Positions 1 to 11,291 of a stretch of DNA of 64,000 nucleotides are shown here, one piece after another (position 1 is the stretch's first letter; every line of letters begins with the position of its first letter). The notes under the pieces are model-generated. The model saw nothing but the letters and a program-made list of their open reading frames with translations. It did not search any database and was not told the DNA's origin. The DNA is taken from NCBI RefSeq assembly GCF_000671395.1, contig NZ_AQQY01000001.1, forward strand, positions 186,001-250,000, read 5' to 3'. The position numbers and the translations under genes were made by a program. The stretch comes from Actibacterium atlanticum. Its GTDB lineage: Bacteria > Pseudomonadota > Alphaproteobacteria > Rhodobacterales > Rhodobacteraceae.

Positions 1-59
1 TTTCATTTATGTGACGCCGCGTTGCGACACGATAAGGTCGCGTGGATTTGGGGCGTTTC

Positions 60-752
60 ATGCGCTTTGGGATGTTGAAGGCAGGTGCCGTGGTTGCCGC
101 GATGGGTATCGCAGGAACCGCGCTGGCAGAGGTAAGTATTTCCTCGGCCAATGATCCGACCGCACTTTTGGATAATCGTCTGACCCAGCTTTTGGGGGCC
201 GAGAAATCCGCGTTGAGTGCTGTCAGCTCGCGCCGTCTTGAAAAGCTGATCCGCCCGGCCAAGCCCGAAACATCAGGCATTGCAGCAAGCGATATCAGCT
301 ATAGCCGCGCGTGGCTGGATGCGATGCCAAAAGTGTCCGGCGACGCGCAATGGCAATGCCTTACCGAAGCGCTGTATTTCGAAGCCCGTGGCGAAAGCGT
401 CAAAGGCCAGTTTGCCGTGGCCGAGGTTATCCTGAACCGTGCCTCGTCGTCCAAATTCCCGAATTCGGTCTGTGGCGTCGTGCATCAGGGCACTGGCAAG
501 AAATACCAGTGCCAGTTCACCTATACCTGTGATGGCCACAGCGAAGTTGTGCACGAACATGCCGCCCATGCCCGTATGGGCAAGATCGCGCGGATCATGC
601 TGGATGGCGCTCCGCGCAACCTGACGGGTGGGGCGACCTACTATCACACCAAGGCCGTCAGCCCCAGCTGGTCGCGTAAGTTCAACCGCACTGCGACCAT
701 CGGCCAGCATCACTTTTACAGCCCGCCTGTACGGCTGAGTGCAAACAACTGA
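60..752 (+). CDS. Secreted cell wall hydrolase (SleB/Hydrolase_2 family)
   Basis: Predicted exported peptidoglycan hydrolase of 230 residues. Residues 1-23, ending TALA, read as a Sec signal peptide. The C-terminal two thirds (about 98-225) carry the Hydrolase_2 signature, including LYFEARGE, AEVILNRA and two cysteine-bearing turns (SVCGVV, CQFTYTCDG). Family members are SleB-like lytic enzymes; in non-sporulating alphaproteobacteria a role in periplasmic wall turnover is inferred. ATG 60 gives a clean signal peptide, but an in-frame GTG at 42 preceded by AAGG is an alternative. The gene stands alone, with glmM starting 87 bases downstream. Confidence 0.85.
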   Translation: MRFGMLKAGAVVAAMGIAGTALAEVSISSANDPTALLDNRLTQLLGAEKSALSAVSSRRLEKLIRPAKPETSGIAASDISYSRAWLDAMPKVSGDAQWQCLTEALYFEARGESVKGQFAVAEVILNRASSSKFPNSVCGVVHQGTGKKYQCQFTYTCDGHSEVVHEHAAHARMGKIARIMLDGAPRNLTGGATYYHTKAVSPSWSRKFNRTATIGQHHFYSPPVRLSANN

Positions 753-839
753 AATAATTCCCCGGCAAATCCCCGCTGATCGGCGTTTTGGCGGGCGAAA
801 GCATGTGCTAAACCCGCGAAAAGCATAAGTGGGGGCGGT

Positions 840-2186
840 ATGAGCAGAACTCTCTTCGGAACCGATGGTGTACGTGGCAAGGCGAATGCCTGGCCCATGA
901 CGGCCGAACTGGCGTTGAAGCTGGGCGCGGCAGCTGGTCGGTACTTTCGCCGCAACGATACGGCGCGCCACCGCGTGGTGATCGGCAAAGACACGCGCCT
1001 GTCGGGATATATGTTCGAAAACGCGCTGACGGCTGGGTTTACCTCGACGGGGATGGATGTGTTGCTGTTGGGGCCGGTGCCGACGCCTGCTGTGGGTCTG
1101 CTGACCCATTCGATGCGCGCGGATGTTGGGGTGATGATCTCGGCCAGTCACAACCCGCATCACGACAATGGCATCAAGTTCTTTGGCCCCGACGGGTTTA
1201 AACTGTCGGACGAGGCCGAGGCCGAGATTGAGCGCCTGACGCTTGAAGGCGTCGAACCCGCACAATCGCAAAACATTGGCCGCGCCAAGCATATTTACGA
1301 TGGGCGGTTTCGCTATAACGAACGGGTCAAGATGACCTTCCCCACCGGTAAGCGGCTGGACGGGTTGAAGGTGCTGATCGACTGCGCCAATGGCGCCGCC
1401 TATCGCACCGCACCCGAGGTCCTGTGGGAGCTGGGCGCCGAGGTGATCCCCGTGGGTGTCAGCCCGAACGGTACCAACATCAACGAAAAATGTGGCTCGA
1501 CCCATACCGATACAGCCGCCGCGGCGGTGGTGGCGCATGGGGCGGATGTCGGGATTTGTCTGGACGGCGACGCCGACCGGGTGATGATCATCGACGAAAA
1601 CGGCGTGGTGGCCGATGGCGACCAGATCATGGCGCTCTTTGCGGACCGCTGGGCGCAGGAGGGCCGTTTGAACAACGGCACTTTGGTGGCCACCGTGATG
1701 TCCAACCTTGGGTTGGAGCGGTTTTTGGATGCGCGCGGCCTGCATCTGGACCGTACCGGTGTCGGAGATCGTTATGTCGTTGAATCAATGCGTAAAAACG
1801 GCTTCAACCTTGGGGGCGAACAGTCTGGCCACATCGTGATGACGGATTTTGCCACAACCGGTGACGGGCTGTTGGCAGGGTTGCAGTTTCTGGCGGCGAT
1901 GGTCGAAACCGGCCAACCAGCTTCCAGCCTCATTCGCCAGTTTGACCCGGTGCCACAGCTTTTGAAGAATGTCCGCTATGAAATCGGCCAAACCCCATTG
2001 GCCGAGCCATCGGTGCAAAACGCTATCACCTCGGCCGAAGCAGAGCTTGTTGGCAAAGGCCGCCTTCTGATCCGCAAGTCGGGTACCGAGCCGTTGATCC
2101 GGGTGATGGCCGAATGCGAAGACGCGGCGATGCTGGAACAGGTCGTCGACAGCGTGGTCGAGGCCGTTACGAAGGCCTGCGGCTAA
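840..2186 (+). CDS. glmM: Phosphoglucosamine mutase GlmM
   Basis: Interconverts glucosamine-6-phosphate and glucosamine-1-phosphate on the way to UDP-GlcNAc for peptidoglycan and LPS. The 448 residues match the family length. The phosphoserine loop MISASHNP places the catalytic serine near residue 103, the metal-binding loop [10 protein letters not shown] lies near 240, and the C-terminal phosphate loop is [14 protein letters not shown]. The ATG follows a GGGGGCGG purine tract. The stop overlaps the end of the convergent DMT gene by 20 bases, so no room is left for a terminator between them. Confidence 0.97.
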   Translation: MSRTLFGTDGVRGKANAWPMTAELALKLGAAAGRYFRRNDTARHRVVIGKDTRLSGYMFENALTAGFTSTGMDVLLLGPVPTPAVGLLTHSMRADVGVMISASHNPHHDNGIKFFGPDGFKLSDEAEAEIERLTLEGVEPAQSQNIGRAKHIYDGRFRYNERVKMTFPTGKRLDGLKVLIDCANGAAYRTAPEVLWELGAEVIPVGVSPNGTNINEKCGSTHTDTAAAAVVAHGADVGICLDGDADRVMIIDENGVVADGDQIMALFADRWAQEGRLNNGTLVATVMSNLGLERFLDARGLHLDRTGVGDRYVVESMRKNGFNLGGEQSGHIVMTDFATTGDGLLAGLQFLAAMVETGQPASSLIRQFDPVPQLLKNVRYEIGQTPLAEPSVQNAITSAEAELVGKGRLLIRKSGTEPLIRVMAECEDAAMLEQVVDSVVEAVTKACG

Positions 2187-3090
2187 GTCGAAACAGGGCC
2201 TTTAGCGCGGGCCATTGGCTCAGCCCGACGCCCGCCAAAATCAGCGCCAATGCCCCCAGCAAGGCGGGGGGCAGGGCCTCGTGCAGCAGCCATGCGCCCA
2301 GAACCACCGACCAGACCGGCACCTGATAATTCACCAATGTCATGAAGGTCGGCCCGGCCGAGCGGATCACCAGCACGCGCAACAGGTTCATTGCGGCTGT
2401 GGAAATCAGCCCCAGTGCCAGCACGGCCAGCCCGGCGCGCCAGCCCGGCAGCGGGGGCAGACCCTCGAAGGCAATTGAAAAGGGTAGGGTGATCAGGGTG
2501 CCGATGGCCATCATCACCGTGGTCAGCCCGATTGGATCAACCGGCGGCAAGCGGCGAATGGTGACGGAATTGACGGCATAGCATACCGCGACGCTGATAC
2601 AGGCCAACCGGCCCCACAGTTCCAATCGCGCACCGCTGCTTTCAAACGCGTCTTGCCCGACCAACAACCAGACACCAATGACCCCCATCGCGACGCCCAC
2701 GGCAATGCGGGGCGACATGCGTTCTCCGGGCACCAGAAAATGCGCCAATGGCAGCACGACCAGGGGCACTGCGGCCATGGATGTGCCAGCAAATCCTGAG
2801 GTGACGTATTGTTGCCCCCAGTTCAACAGTAAGAAGGGTATTGCGGTGCTGACTGCGCCGGTCCAGATCAGTGCCAAGATGCTTGGAGGGTTGTTGGGAT
2901 CCAGCGACAACCGAAAGCCCCGGGCGCGCCACACAAACCCCATAGCAAGGGTTGCGACAAACAGACGCAGGGTCGCCAGCCAAAAGGGCGGCAGCCCTGT
3001 CAGCGCGACTTCGATGATCATGAAAGTGGAGCCCCAGACGAAGCCCAACACAGCAACCATCAGCCAACTTTTCGATGTGATTTCCGGCAT
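2167..3090 (-). CDS. DMT superfamily transporter (EamA family)
   Basis: Inner-membrane permease of 307 residues with about ten hydrophobic segments arranged as two EamA repeats (about 10-145 and 155-295). The first repeat begins with [14 protein letters not shown], typical of the family. EamA proteins export amino acids or other small metabolites; the substrate cannot be read from sequence. The gene is monocistronic on the minus strand and its 3' end overlaps glmM convergently. Confidence 0.9.
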   Translation of the reverse strand: MPEITSKSWLMVAVLGFVWGSTFMIIEVALTGLPPFWLATLRLFVATLAMGFVWRARGFRLSLDPNNPPSILALIWTGAVSTAIPFLLLNWGQQYVTSGFAGTSMAAVPLVVLPLAHFLVPGERMSPRIAVGVAMGVIGVWLLVGQDAFESSGARLELWGRLACISVAVCYAVNSVTIRRLPPVDPIGLTTVMMAIGTLITLPFSIAFEGLPPLPGWRAGLAVLALGLISTAAMNLLRVLVIRSAGPTFMTLVNYQVPVWSVVLGAWLLHEALPPALLGALALILAGVGLSQWPALKALFRLSRRPS

Positions 3091-3300
3091 TTCGCCCGTT
3101 CCGTATACGACGGTCTATAGAAAGAACGTCAGACGCGGGGAAGGTCAAGGTGTTACTGGTATGCAGATGTATGCCATTGATAATAAACACTTTTATTTCG
3201 ATCCTTGAAGGCTTATGTACCCTTCAGCGGAACTTTCCGCACTGCAGCATTTTCGGTGCCGCAGGACTGCGCGAACAACAATCAAAAGGGGCATCACGCT

Positions 3301-4929
3301 ATGCCACAACGCATCCTCATTCTGGGCGGCGGCTTTGCCGGCATGTATGCCGCTCGCGAAATTCGAAAACGCCTTGGCGATTCTGTCGAAGTCGAGCTGA
3401 TCAACGATGAAAACTACTTTGTTTTCCAGCCGCTGCTTCCCGAAGTCGGGGCAGGCTCGATCACCGCTCTGCATGCGGTCTCGCCGTTGCGGTTTCTGCT
3501 GAAGGGCGTGTTCATCCGCAAGGCGCGGGTGCATAGCGTCGATCAGGACCGCAAGGTTGTGACCGTGTTCCAAGGGGTGCAGCGCCGCCCGACCGAAGTG
3601 CCCTATGACCATCTGATCGTGACCATGGGCCAGCGGGTCGATCTGACCCGCACGCCGGGGCTGACAGAACATGCCCTGACGATGAAAACCCTGAATGACG
3701 CACGCCGCCTGCGGTCGCATGTGCTGGAACGTCTGGAACATGCCGAGATCACCCAGCTGCCCGAAGTAAAGAAAGAGGCGCTGACGTTCTGTGTTGTGGG
3801 CGCCGGATTTTCGGGCGTGGAAACCGTCGGTGAGATGAAAGAGATGATCGACCGGTCGTTGAAATACTATCCTAACATCTCGGCGGATGAGGTGCGGGTG
3901 GTTTTGGTGGAATTCGCCGACCGCGTGCTGGGTGAGCTGCCCGAGAAGCTGGGCACCTATACGGCGAAGAAACTGCAGGAACGGGGCATCGAGGTGATGC
4001 TGAACACTGGGGTGGCCTCGGCCACGGGGACACGGCTGATCACTACGACGGGAGAGGAAATCCCGACCCGGACCATCGTGGCGACCATTGGCAATGCGCC
4101 GTCGAAAGTGGTGCAGGACATGGACCTGCCCAAATCCCATGGCCGGATCGAAGTTGGCCGCGACCTGCGTGTTGTGGGGCGCGATGACATCTGGTCGCTG
4201 GGCGACTGTGCTCTGATCCCGATGAAGGAAGACGCCACTGAGCGCGCTGATTTTGCGCCGCCTACTGCCCAGTTCGCGGTGCGTGAGGCCCGTACATTGG
4301 CCAAGAACATTGCCGCAGCATTGGCCGGTAAAGCCCTGAAACCGTTTCAGTATAAGTCGCAAGGCGCCTTGGCCTCGTTGGGCGCGCGCCGCGGTGTGGC
4401 GCAGGTTTGGGGGATGAACTTTTCGGGCTTCTTTGCCTGGATATTGTGGCGCGCCTATTACGTGTCCTTCTTGCCCGGCACAGGCACCAAGATCCGTGTT
4501 CTGCTGAACTGGTTGCTGGATGACCTAAGCCCGCGTTCTGTGGTGCAGGCCAGCTCGTATACCCCGCCCGCCGCGCGGTATGCGCATTACCGTGCCGGGG
4601 ATCGGGTGTTTGAAAAGGGCAACCGTGCGGATGGGCTTTACACTGTGATCTCGGGTCAGATGGAGCTGCGATACGAGGACGAAGACACTGGCGAAGTGAA
4701 GGTCTGGAACGTTGGCCCGGGAGAGCATTTCGGCGAACGTTTGATCCTTGGTCAGGATCGCCGGTCCGGCACGGTGCGTGCCTTGGAGGACAGCAAGGTT
4801 CTGATCGTGGACCGCGAGGAATTCCTGAAGCTGGCCGAGGGTTTTCCGGTGCTTAGCGACTACTTCCAGACCCGTATGAAAGAGGCTTACGGCATCGAAT
4901 GGGTGCCACCCGCGAACTGGGCGGCCTGA
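3301..4929 (+). CDS. Type II NADH dehydrogenase-like flavoprotein with C-terminal cyclic-nucleotide-binding domain
   Basis: FAD-dependent pyridine nucleotide oxidoreductase of the NDH-2 family, 542 residues from ATG 3301. The N-terminal FAD Rossmann motif is ILGGGFAGMYAAREI; the NADH-binding motif VVGAGFSGVETVGE lies near residue 165 and the second FAD motif SLGDCALI near 300. NDH-2 passes electrons from NADH to quinone at the membrane without pumping protons. Unusually, residues about 415-535 form a cNMP-binding domain (HFGERLILG, then RRSGTVRA at the phosphate-binding cassette). That adds some 120 residues beyond a normal NDH-2 and suggests allosteric control. An upstream in-frame ATG at 3205 would add 32 residues with no family similarity. 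A strong terminator follows. Confidence 0.88.
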   Translation: MPQRILILGGGFAGMYAAREIRKRLGDSVEVELINDENYFVFQPLLPEVGAGSITALHAVSPLRFLLKGVFIRKARVHSVDQDRKVVTVFQGVQRRPTEVPYDHLIVTMGQRVDLTRTPGLTEHALTMKTLNDARRLRSHVLERLEHAEITQLPEVKKEALTFCVVGAGFSGVETVGEMKEMIDRSLKYYPNISADEVRVVLVEFADRVLGELPEKLGTYTAKKLQERGIEVMLNTGVASATGTRLITTTGEEIPTRTIVATIGNAPSKVVQDMDLPKSHGRIEVGRDLRVVGRDDIWSLGDCALIPMKEDATERADFAPPTAQFAVREARTLAKNIAAALAGKALKPFQYKSQGALASLGARRGVAQVWGMNFSGFFAWILWRAYYVSFLPGTGTKIRVLLNWLLDDLSPRSVVQASSYTPPAARYAHYRAGDRVFEKGNRADGLYTVISGQMELRYEDEDTGEVKVWNVGPGEHFGERLILGQDRRSGTVRALEDSKVLIVDREEFLKLAEGFPVLSDYFQTRMKEAYGIEWVPPANWAA

Positions 4930-4943
4930 CCTGACGACAAAAG

Positions 4944-4969
4944 AAAAGGCACCCAAGCGGGTGCCTTTT
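4944..4969. terminator. Bidirectional rho-independent terminator
   Basis: Perfect 11-bp stem AAAAGGCACCC / GGGTGCCTTTT with an AAGC loop, A-tract on one side and T-tract on the other. It lies between the convergent NDH-2 gene and ilvC and can serve both strands. Confidence 0.9.
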
Positions 4970-4995
4970 CGCATTTCTGACTCTGAATTTTCAGA

Positions 4996-6602
<1,607 letters not shown>

Positions 6603-6606
<4 letters not shown>

Positions 6607-7058
6607 TGCCGTTGGACGATACCGACCGCGCGATCCTGCGGGCACTGGCGCGCGATGCGACACAAAGCGCCGGAGCGTTGGGGCGGCGTCTGGGCCTGTC
6701 GCAACCGGCGACGTGGCGGCGGATCAAACGGTTGCAGGACGCCGGCGTCATTAAGGCGCGCAAGCTTGATCTTGACGCCGACAAACTGGGTTTCGGGGTG
6801 ACGGTGTTTTTGGGCGTGAAACTGGCCACCAAGGGGCGGGTCAGTCTGGAAGACTTCGAACGGGCCGTCACCGCCATTCCCGAGGTGCAAACGGTGGAAC
6901 ATGTTCTGGGCCTGTATGATTACCGGCTGCGGGTCGTAGCGCGTGATATTGCCGATTTTGAGCGCGTGCTGCGCCGCCGGATCATGACCCTGCCCGGTGC
7001 GGGCGATGTCGAGGCCAACGTTCTGCTGACCGAAGAGCGTCGTCCGGGGCCGCTGTGA
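6603..7058 (+). CDS. Lrp/AsnC family transcriptional regulator (second of a pair)
   Basis: Second Lrp/AsnC-type protein, also 151 residues, with the helix-turn-helix LGRRLGLSQPATWRRIKRLQ near residues 25-44 and a RAM domain from about 66. The DNA-recognition helix differs from that of the upstream protein, so they may act as a hetero-oligomer or on different sites. The start ATG overlaps the stop of the preceding gene. Downstream, after 63 bases, comes an aminotransferase that could be in the same transcription unit. Confidence 0.92.
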
Positions 7059-7121
7059 CAATTTCTCTCTTTGTCTGGGGCGCGGGGCAGGGTAGCTCTG
7101 AGATCAGCAAGGGAGGCTATC

Positions 7122-8240
7122 ATGACCAATTCAGTTGATCCCGGTGGGCTGGCCGAGTTTTCGGTTGTCTTCACGGACCGCTCTTTGAACCACATGTCCA
7201 AGACATTTCAGGGGGTGATGAACGATATCTCGGCCACGATGAAAGAGGTCTATAACGCCGATGCTGTGGCGCTTGTGCCCGGCGGCGGCACCTATGGCAT
7301 GGAGGCCGTGGCCCGCTGTTTCGCGCGCGAGGGCAAGATGGTTGTGGTGCGCAATGGCTGGTTTTCCTATCGCTGGACGCAGATCGTGGAAGCCTGCGCG
7401 CTGCCCATCGAAGAAATCGTGCTCAAGGCGCGCCAGACCGGCAATACCCCGACCGCGCCCTTTGCGCCTGCCCCCATCGAAGAGGTGGTGGCAACGATCC
7501 GGTCTGAGGCCCCCAACGTGGTGGTTGCCCCGCATGTTGAAACCAGTTCGGGCATCATCCTGCCCGATGACTATGTAAAAGCCATGGCGCAGGCGGCGCA
7601 TGAGGTGGGCGCGGTGATGGTGCTTGATTGCATCGCGTCGGGCTGTGTTTGGGTGGATATGAAAGCCCTTGGGGTGGATGTGCTGATCTCGGCGCCGCAA
7701 AAGGGCTGGTCGTCGACGCCCTGCGCCGGGATGGTGATGCTGTCAGCGGCGGCGGCAGATAAGGCCAAAGCGCTGGGCAGCAATTCCTTTGCGGTGGACT
7801 TGCCCAAATGGCTTGAGATCATGGCGGCCTACGAGGCAGGGGGCCATGCCTATCACGCGACCATGCCGACGGATGGGCTGCGCATGTTGCATGATACGAT
7901 CCTTGAAAGCCGCGAGATTGGCTTTGAGGCGTTGCAAGAGGCGCAATGGGCCTTGGGGCGGGCTGTGCGTGCGGATTTGGCGGCGCGCGGGATTGTTTCG
8001 GTTGCTGCCGAAGGTTTTGGCGCGCCGGGAGTGGTGGTCAGCTATACCGATGATCCGGATGTGAAATCGGGCGCAAAATTTGCTGCTCAGGGCACGCAGA
8101 TTGCCGCGGGCGTTCCGCTACAATGCGATGAGCCAGAGGGGTATAGCACCTTCCGGTTGGGGCTGTTTGGCTTGGACAAGCTGAAGGATGTGGACGGCAC
8201 TGTCGCGCGGTTGAAAACTTCTTTGGACGCCGCGCTGTAA
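7122..8240 (+). CDS. Class V PLP-dependent aminotransferase (alanine/serine-glyoxylate type)
   Basis: Aminotransferase of 372 residues. The N-terminal third has ALVPGGGTYGMEAVAR, a cofactor phosphate loop as in serine-glyoxylate/alanine-glyoxylate aminotransferases. DCIASGC (about residue 170) holds the PLP-ring aspartate, and SAPQKGWSS (about 190) the Schiff-base lysine. ATG 7122 is chosen because GGGAGG lies 7 bases upstream; a start 17 codons earlier has no ribosome site. The exact amino donor is unknown. Its place behind two Lrp genes suggests amino acid nitrogen metabolism. A strong hairpin follows. Confidence 0.88.
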   Translation: MTNSVDPGGLAEFSVVFTDRSLNHMSKTFQGVMNDISATMKEVYNADAVALVPGGGTYGMEAVARCFAREGKMVVVRNGWFSYRWTQIVEACALPIEEIVLKARQTGNTPTAPFAPAPIEEVVATIRSEAPNVVVAPHVETSSGIILPDDYVKAMAQAAHEVGAVMVLDCIASGCVWVDMKALGVDVLISAPQKGWSSTPCAGMVMLSAAAADKAKALGSNSFAVDLPKWLEIMAAYEAGGHAYHATMPTDGLRMLHDTILESREIGFEALQEAQWALGRAVRADLAARGIVSVAAEGFGAPGVVVSYTDDPDVKSGAKFAAQGTQIAAGVPLQCDEPEGYSTFRLGLFGLDKLKDVDGTVARLKTSLDAAL

Positions 8241-8259
8241 GCGAAAGCTGTTAAACGGC

Positions 8260-8284
8260 ATGCGCCGCCCGATGGGCGGCGCAT
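8260..8284. terminator. Intrinsic terminator-like hairpin between convergent genes
   Basis: Perfect 11-bp stem ATGCGCCGCCC / GGGCGGCGCAT with a 3-base GAT loop between the aminotransferase (+) and the hydroxylase (-). The T-tract is weak on the plus side (GTCTTTGTTT), so efficiency is uncertain. Confidence 0.7.
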
Positions 8285-8311
8285 AAGGTCTTTGTTTGAG
8301 GGCTTGGCGTG

Positions 8312-9511
8312 CTAGCGCACCCCAAGCCCCGCCCGCATCAGGGTTTTGCGTACGGGTTCCACCGAATAGAGCGCCTTGAGGGCGCTGACACGGATATCGC
8401 GCAGGTGTTGGCTGCCCATCATTGAGGCACGGTTGAGTTTGTCGATGCCTGCAACGCGGGCGCGGACCTCGGTCCATCGGCGGCGGTCATAGGTTTTGAG
8501 CATCTCCGGGCTGCCCAGTTGCGCCGGGTCGGCTTTGGCCAGATCCAGCAGGACGCGTAGGTCCGCGAGGCTCATGTTCAGCCCTTGCGCGCCGATCGGG
8601 GGCACCACATGGGCTGCCTCGGCGATCAGGGCGCTACGTTCACCGTGAAAGCGGTGCGCGTATTGGCTGATGATCGGCCAGGTGGTGACTTTGGAGGCCA
8701 GCTTGAGTTCCCCATAGAGCCCGGCAGAGCGGGCGTTCATCTTGGCCTCGAAATCATCGCTGGGCAGTTTCGACAGGCGCAGGACTTCGGGGCCATGTTC
8801 CATCCAGACAATCGCCGAGCAAGGTTTGCCATCACGGTCGGGCAGGGGCACGAGCGTGAAGGGGCCGCCCGAGCGGTGGACCTCGGTTGAGATATTGTCA
8901 TGCGGCTTTGGGTGGGTGACCGCAAAGGCCAGCGCTTTTTGACCATATCGGATGGTCGTCACGTCGATGCCAAGCGCCTGACGCATGGGTGAATTTCGCC
9001 CATCGGCAGCGACCAGAAGGCGGGCCGAAACGCGGGTGCCATCAGTCAGACCCACAAGGGCTTCGGCCTGTCGCGTCAGAAGGGTGCGCGTGCCCACACC
9101 GGGGCGGAATTCGACATTCGGCAGCTCGTTCAGCCGCGCGACCATCTCGCGGCGCAAAAGCCAGTTGGGCAGGTTCCAGCCAAAGGGCAGATCAGACAGA
9201 TCGGCGGCGTTGAAATCTTTGGTCAAGCGCGGCTCGGGGGTTTCGCCACCCGCATCGACGATGCGCATAATTTGCAAGTCGGCCGCATAGGTCGCAAGGC
9301 GACCCCACAAGCCTGCGTCCTGCAACACCTGCAACGAGGGCTGCAAGAACGCGGTTGTGCGCAGATCGGCGCCCTGATCGGTTTCTGCAGTCACAGGGGG
9401 GGTCGGATCGACACAGATTACATTGAATCCGGCGCTGCCAAACGCAGCGGCCGCGGTCAATCCGGCGACGCCGCCGCCTGAAACAAGAATATCGGTGGAT
9501 GTGCGGTTCAT
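8312..9511 (-). CDS. UbiH/UbiF/Coq6-family FAD-dependent hydroxylase
   Basis: Flavoprotein monooxygenase of 399 residues, probably acting on the ubiquinone ring. Residues 8-37 give the FAD-binding fingerprint (LVSGGGVAGLTAAAAF and its acidic strand end). The internal VAADGRNSPMRQ is the family DG motif, and the second FAD loop is IAEAAHVVPPIGAQGLNMSL near residue 285. In that loop the usual GD is replaced by AE. Which ring carbon is hydroxylated cannot be decided here. The gene is monocistronic and the next gene upstream is a short membrane protein 62 bases away. Confidence 0.9.
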   Translation of the reverse strand: MNRTSTDILVSGGGVAGLTAAAAFGSAGFNVICVDPTPPVTAETDQGADLRTTAFLQPSLQVLQDAGLWGRLATYAADLQIMRIVDAGGETPEPRLTKDFNAADLSDLPFGWNLPNWLLRREMVARLNELPNVEFRPGVGTRTLLTRQAEALVGLTDGTRVSARLLVAADGRNSPMRQALGIDVTTIRYGQKALAFAVTHPKPHDNISTEVHRSGGPFTLVPLPDRDGKPCSAIVWMEHGPEVLRLSKLPSDDFEAKMNARSAGLYGELKLASKVTTWPIISQYAHRFHGERSALIAEAAHVVPPIGAQGLNMSLADLRVLLDLAKADPAQLGSPEMLKTYDRRRWTEVRARVAGIDKLNRASMMGSQHLRDIRVSALKALYSVEPVRKTLMRAGLGVR

Positions 9512-9573
9512 GGCTTGCCCTCCGTCCCCCCACAGTTAGGGCGAAATCCCCCGAAGGGCCAGAGGGCAATGCG

Positions 9574-9789
9574 TCACCCGCGTGTGATCACCAGTAACAG
9601 GATCATCACCACGGGAACTGCGCCCACAGCTGGCAGGTAGAGGCCAGGAACGCCAAAGGTGGCAAAGCTTAGCCCCCACAGCGCAATCAACGCGATGGCG
9701 AAAAACAGCAATAAAGCAGGGGTGCTTTTGAGAATTGCGGGCAAAGGAAGGATGGCGCGGGCCTTGGGGGCCGCTGTGTTCATGGTCAT
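9574..9789 (-). CDS. Small two-helix membrane protein of unknown function
   Basis: A 71-residue protein with two hydrophobic helices (about 24-44 and 48-68) and a basic N-terminal segment, so probably an inner-membrane protein. I do not recognise a named family. ATG 9789 has AGGAG 8 bases upstream, and a second in-frame ATG lies two codons later. It lies upstream of the UbiH-type gene on the same strand and could be co-transcribed with it. Confidence 0.7.
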   Translation of the reverse strand: MTMNTAAPKARAILPLPAILKSTPALLLFFAIALIALWGLSFATFGVPGLYLPAVGAVPVVMILLLVITRG

Positions 9790-9882
9790 GGGATGCTCCT
9801 GATACGCGATTTTGCGCTCTATGGCAGGGCAGGATGCGGCGTGAAAGCGTGCACTTTGCCACAGTGCGGCAAAGTAGCGCGA

Positions 9883-10530
9883 CTAGTCCACGAGCCTGCG
9901 CAAAAAGCCGGTCAGATCATCGGTGTGGTGATGAATATGCGCGCCGTCTTCGGGGGTTGGGGCGACATGTACGGTACGCATGCCCAAGGCATGGGGCACC
10001 TTTAGATTGCGGGCGTCGTCCTCGAACATCACTGCTGTGTCAGGGCGCAATCCGGCACGGGTGAACACTGTTTCAAATGCCGCGCGTTCGGGTTTAGGCC
10101 GAAAGTCGGCATGTTCAACGCCATAGACAGCGTCAAACACGCCCTCCAGACCGCGCGCCGACAGGACCCGTTCGGCGTAGGGCGCAGATCCGTTTGTGTA
10201 AACAATGCGTTGGCCGGGCAGGGTTTCAATATGGGTGCGCAGGTCCGGGTCTGGCTGCAGGTGGCTTAGGTCAATATCGTGTACATGGGTCAAATAGGGC
10301 GCCGGATCGACCCCATGCAGATCCATCAGCCCGGCCAGGGTGGTGCCATATTCGGCCCAATAGGTGCTGCGCAGCCGGTCCGCCTCGGGCTTGGGGACGC
10401 TTAACGCGTCCATGACATATTGGGTCATGCGGACTTCTATCTGGTCAAACAACCGCGCCGCGGGCGGATAGAGCGTGTTATCAAGATCAAAGACCCATCC
10501 ACGCCGATCTGCAAAGTTTTGTTTCACCAT
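9883..10530 (-). CDS. HAD-family pyrimidine 5'-nucleotidase
   Basis: Haloacid dehalogenase-like phosphatase of 215 residues, resembling the SDT1/pyrimidine 5'-nucleotidase branch that dephosphorylates UMP and CMP. HAD motif I is VFDLDNTLYP (residues 13-22), motif II is VYTNGS near 108, the motif III lysine lies in FRPKPE near 142, and motif IV is MFEDDARNL near 168. The helical cap follows motif I. Roseobacter genomes keep this gene as a single copy near housekeeping genes; substrate is inferred from family. Confidence 0.88.
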   Translation of the reverse strand: MVKQNFADRRGWVFDLDNTLYPPAARLFDQIEVRMTQYVMDALSVPKPEADRLRSTYWAEYGTTLAGLMDLHGVDPAPYLTHVHDIDLSHLQPDPDLRTHIETLPGQRIVYTNGSAPYAERVLSARGLEGVFDAVYGVEHADFRPKPERAAFETVFTRAGLRPDTAVMFEDDARNLKVPHALGMRTVHVAPTPEDGAHIHHHTDDLTGFLRRLVD

Positions 10531-10637
10531 ATCTCAGCCCTAGCGATCTGCGGCAGGTTGTTCAATGGTCTGACTTGTCTTGTTTGCGCTCCCGGTCTAG
10601 CGTGAAATTTCGCTCGGCGGAGGAGACGGAGTGCGCA

Positions 10638-11291
10638 ATGAGAGACGCAAGACAGAACAATAAGGATGCGTATTCGCTGATCTTGGATGCCATTGATATC
10701 GGGGTTTACAAACCCGGGGATCGGCTGGTGGAAAGCGAATTGGCCGAGCGTTTCGGCGTTTCGCGCACCCCCGTGCGCGAAGCCCTGCAACGCATGGAGA
10801 CCCAGTCTTTGCTGACCCGCGACGGGCGCAGTTTGATTGTTGCGTCGCTGAACCATAATCAGCTGACAGAACTCTATGTGGTTCGGGCCGAGCTGGAAGG
10901 GCTGGCGGCGCGTCTGGCGGCGCGTCATGCGTCGGAAGAAGAGATCAAAGTTCTGCGTGAAATGATCGAGGAAGACCGCGCCTTGCTGGACAACCCAACC
11001 GCGATGTCGCGGGCAAACCGGAGGTTCCACAAGCAGGTGCATCTGGCCTCGCACAATGATTTCTTGGTGCAGCAGCTGGATTTGGTGCATCGCTCGATGG
11101 CGTTGATGGCGACGACTTCTTTGGCTGCCGAGGGCCGGGGGCCGCGCGCGCTGGAAGAGCATCAGGCCATTATTGATGCCATCGCCGCGCGTGATGGCGA
11201 CGCGGCCTATCAGGCGTTGAAATCCCATATCTCGACGGCTTACGAGGCCCGCCTGCGACTGGATGCAGCCGAATACGCCAAGCAGATCTAA
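10638..11291 (+). CDS. GntR-family regulator with FCD ligand domain
   Basis: Transcription factor of 217 residues. The GntR winged helix spans about 8-72 (PGDRLVESELAERFGVSRTP then VREALQRME). The all-helical FCD domain spans about 80-205, with the metal-binding pattern R..E near 90, H near 136 and H..I..AI near 185. FCD regulators usually sense organic acids or sugar acids. ATG 10638 has GGAG 12-15 bases upstream; an earlier in-frame start lacks a ribosome site. It overlaps the convergent glycosyltransferase by 4 bases, and no target is evident nearby. Confidence 0.9.
   Translation: MRDARQNNKDAYSLILDAIDIGVYKPGDRLVESELAERFGVSRTPVREALQRMETQSLLTRDGRSLIVASLNHNQLTELYVVRAELEGLAARLAARHASEEEIKVLREMIEEDRALLDNPTAMSRANRRFHKQVHLASHNDFLVQQLDLVHRSMALMATTSLAAEGRGPRALEEHQAIIDAIAARDGDAAYQALKSHISTAYEARLRLDAAEYAKQI

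Noticed and set aside
273-1745. 490-codon minus-strand frame covering the end of the wall hydrolase gene and part of glmM
   Set aside because: Runs across two genes with clear function; composition is His/Arg/Gln-rich as expected for a shadow.
9538-9883. Possible additional small genes around the 71-residue membrane protein
   Set aside because: Overlapping frames lack ribosome sites and sensible protein composition.
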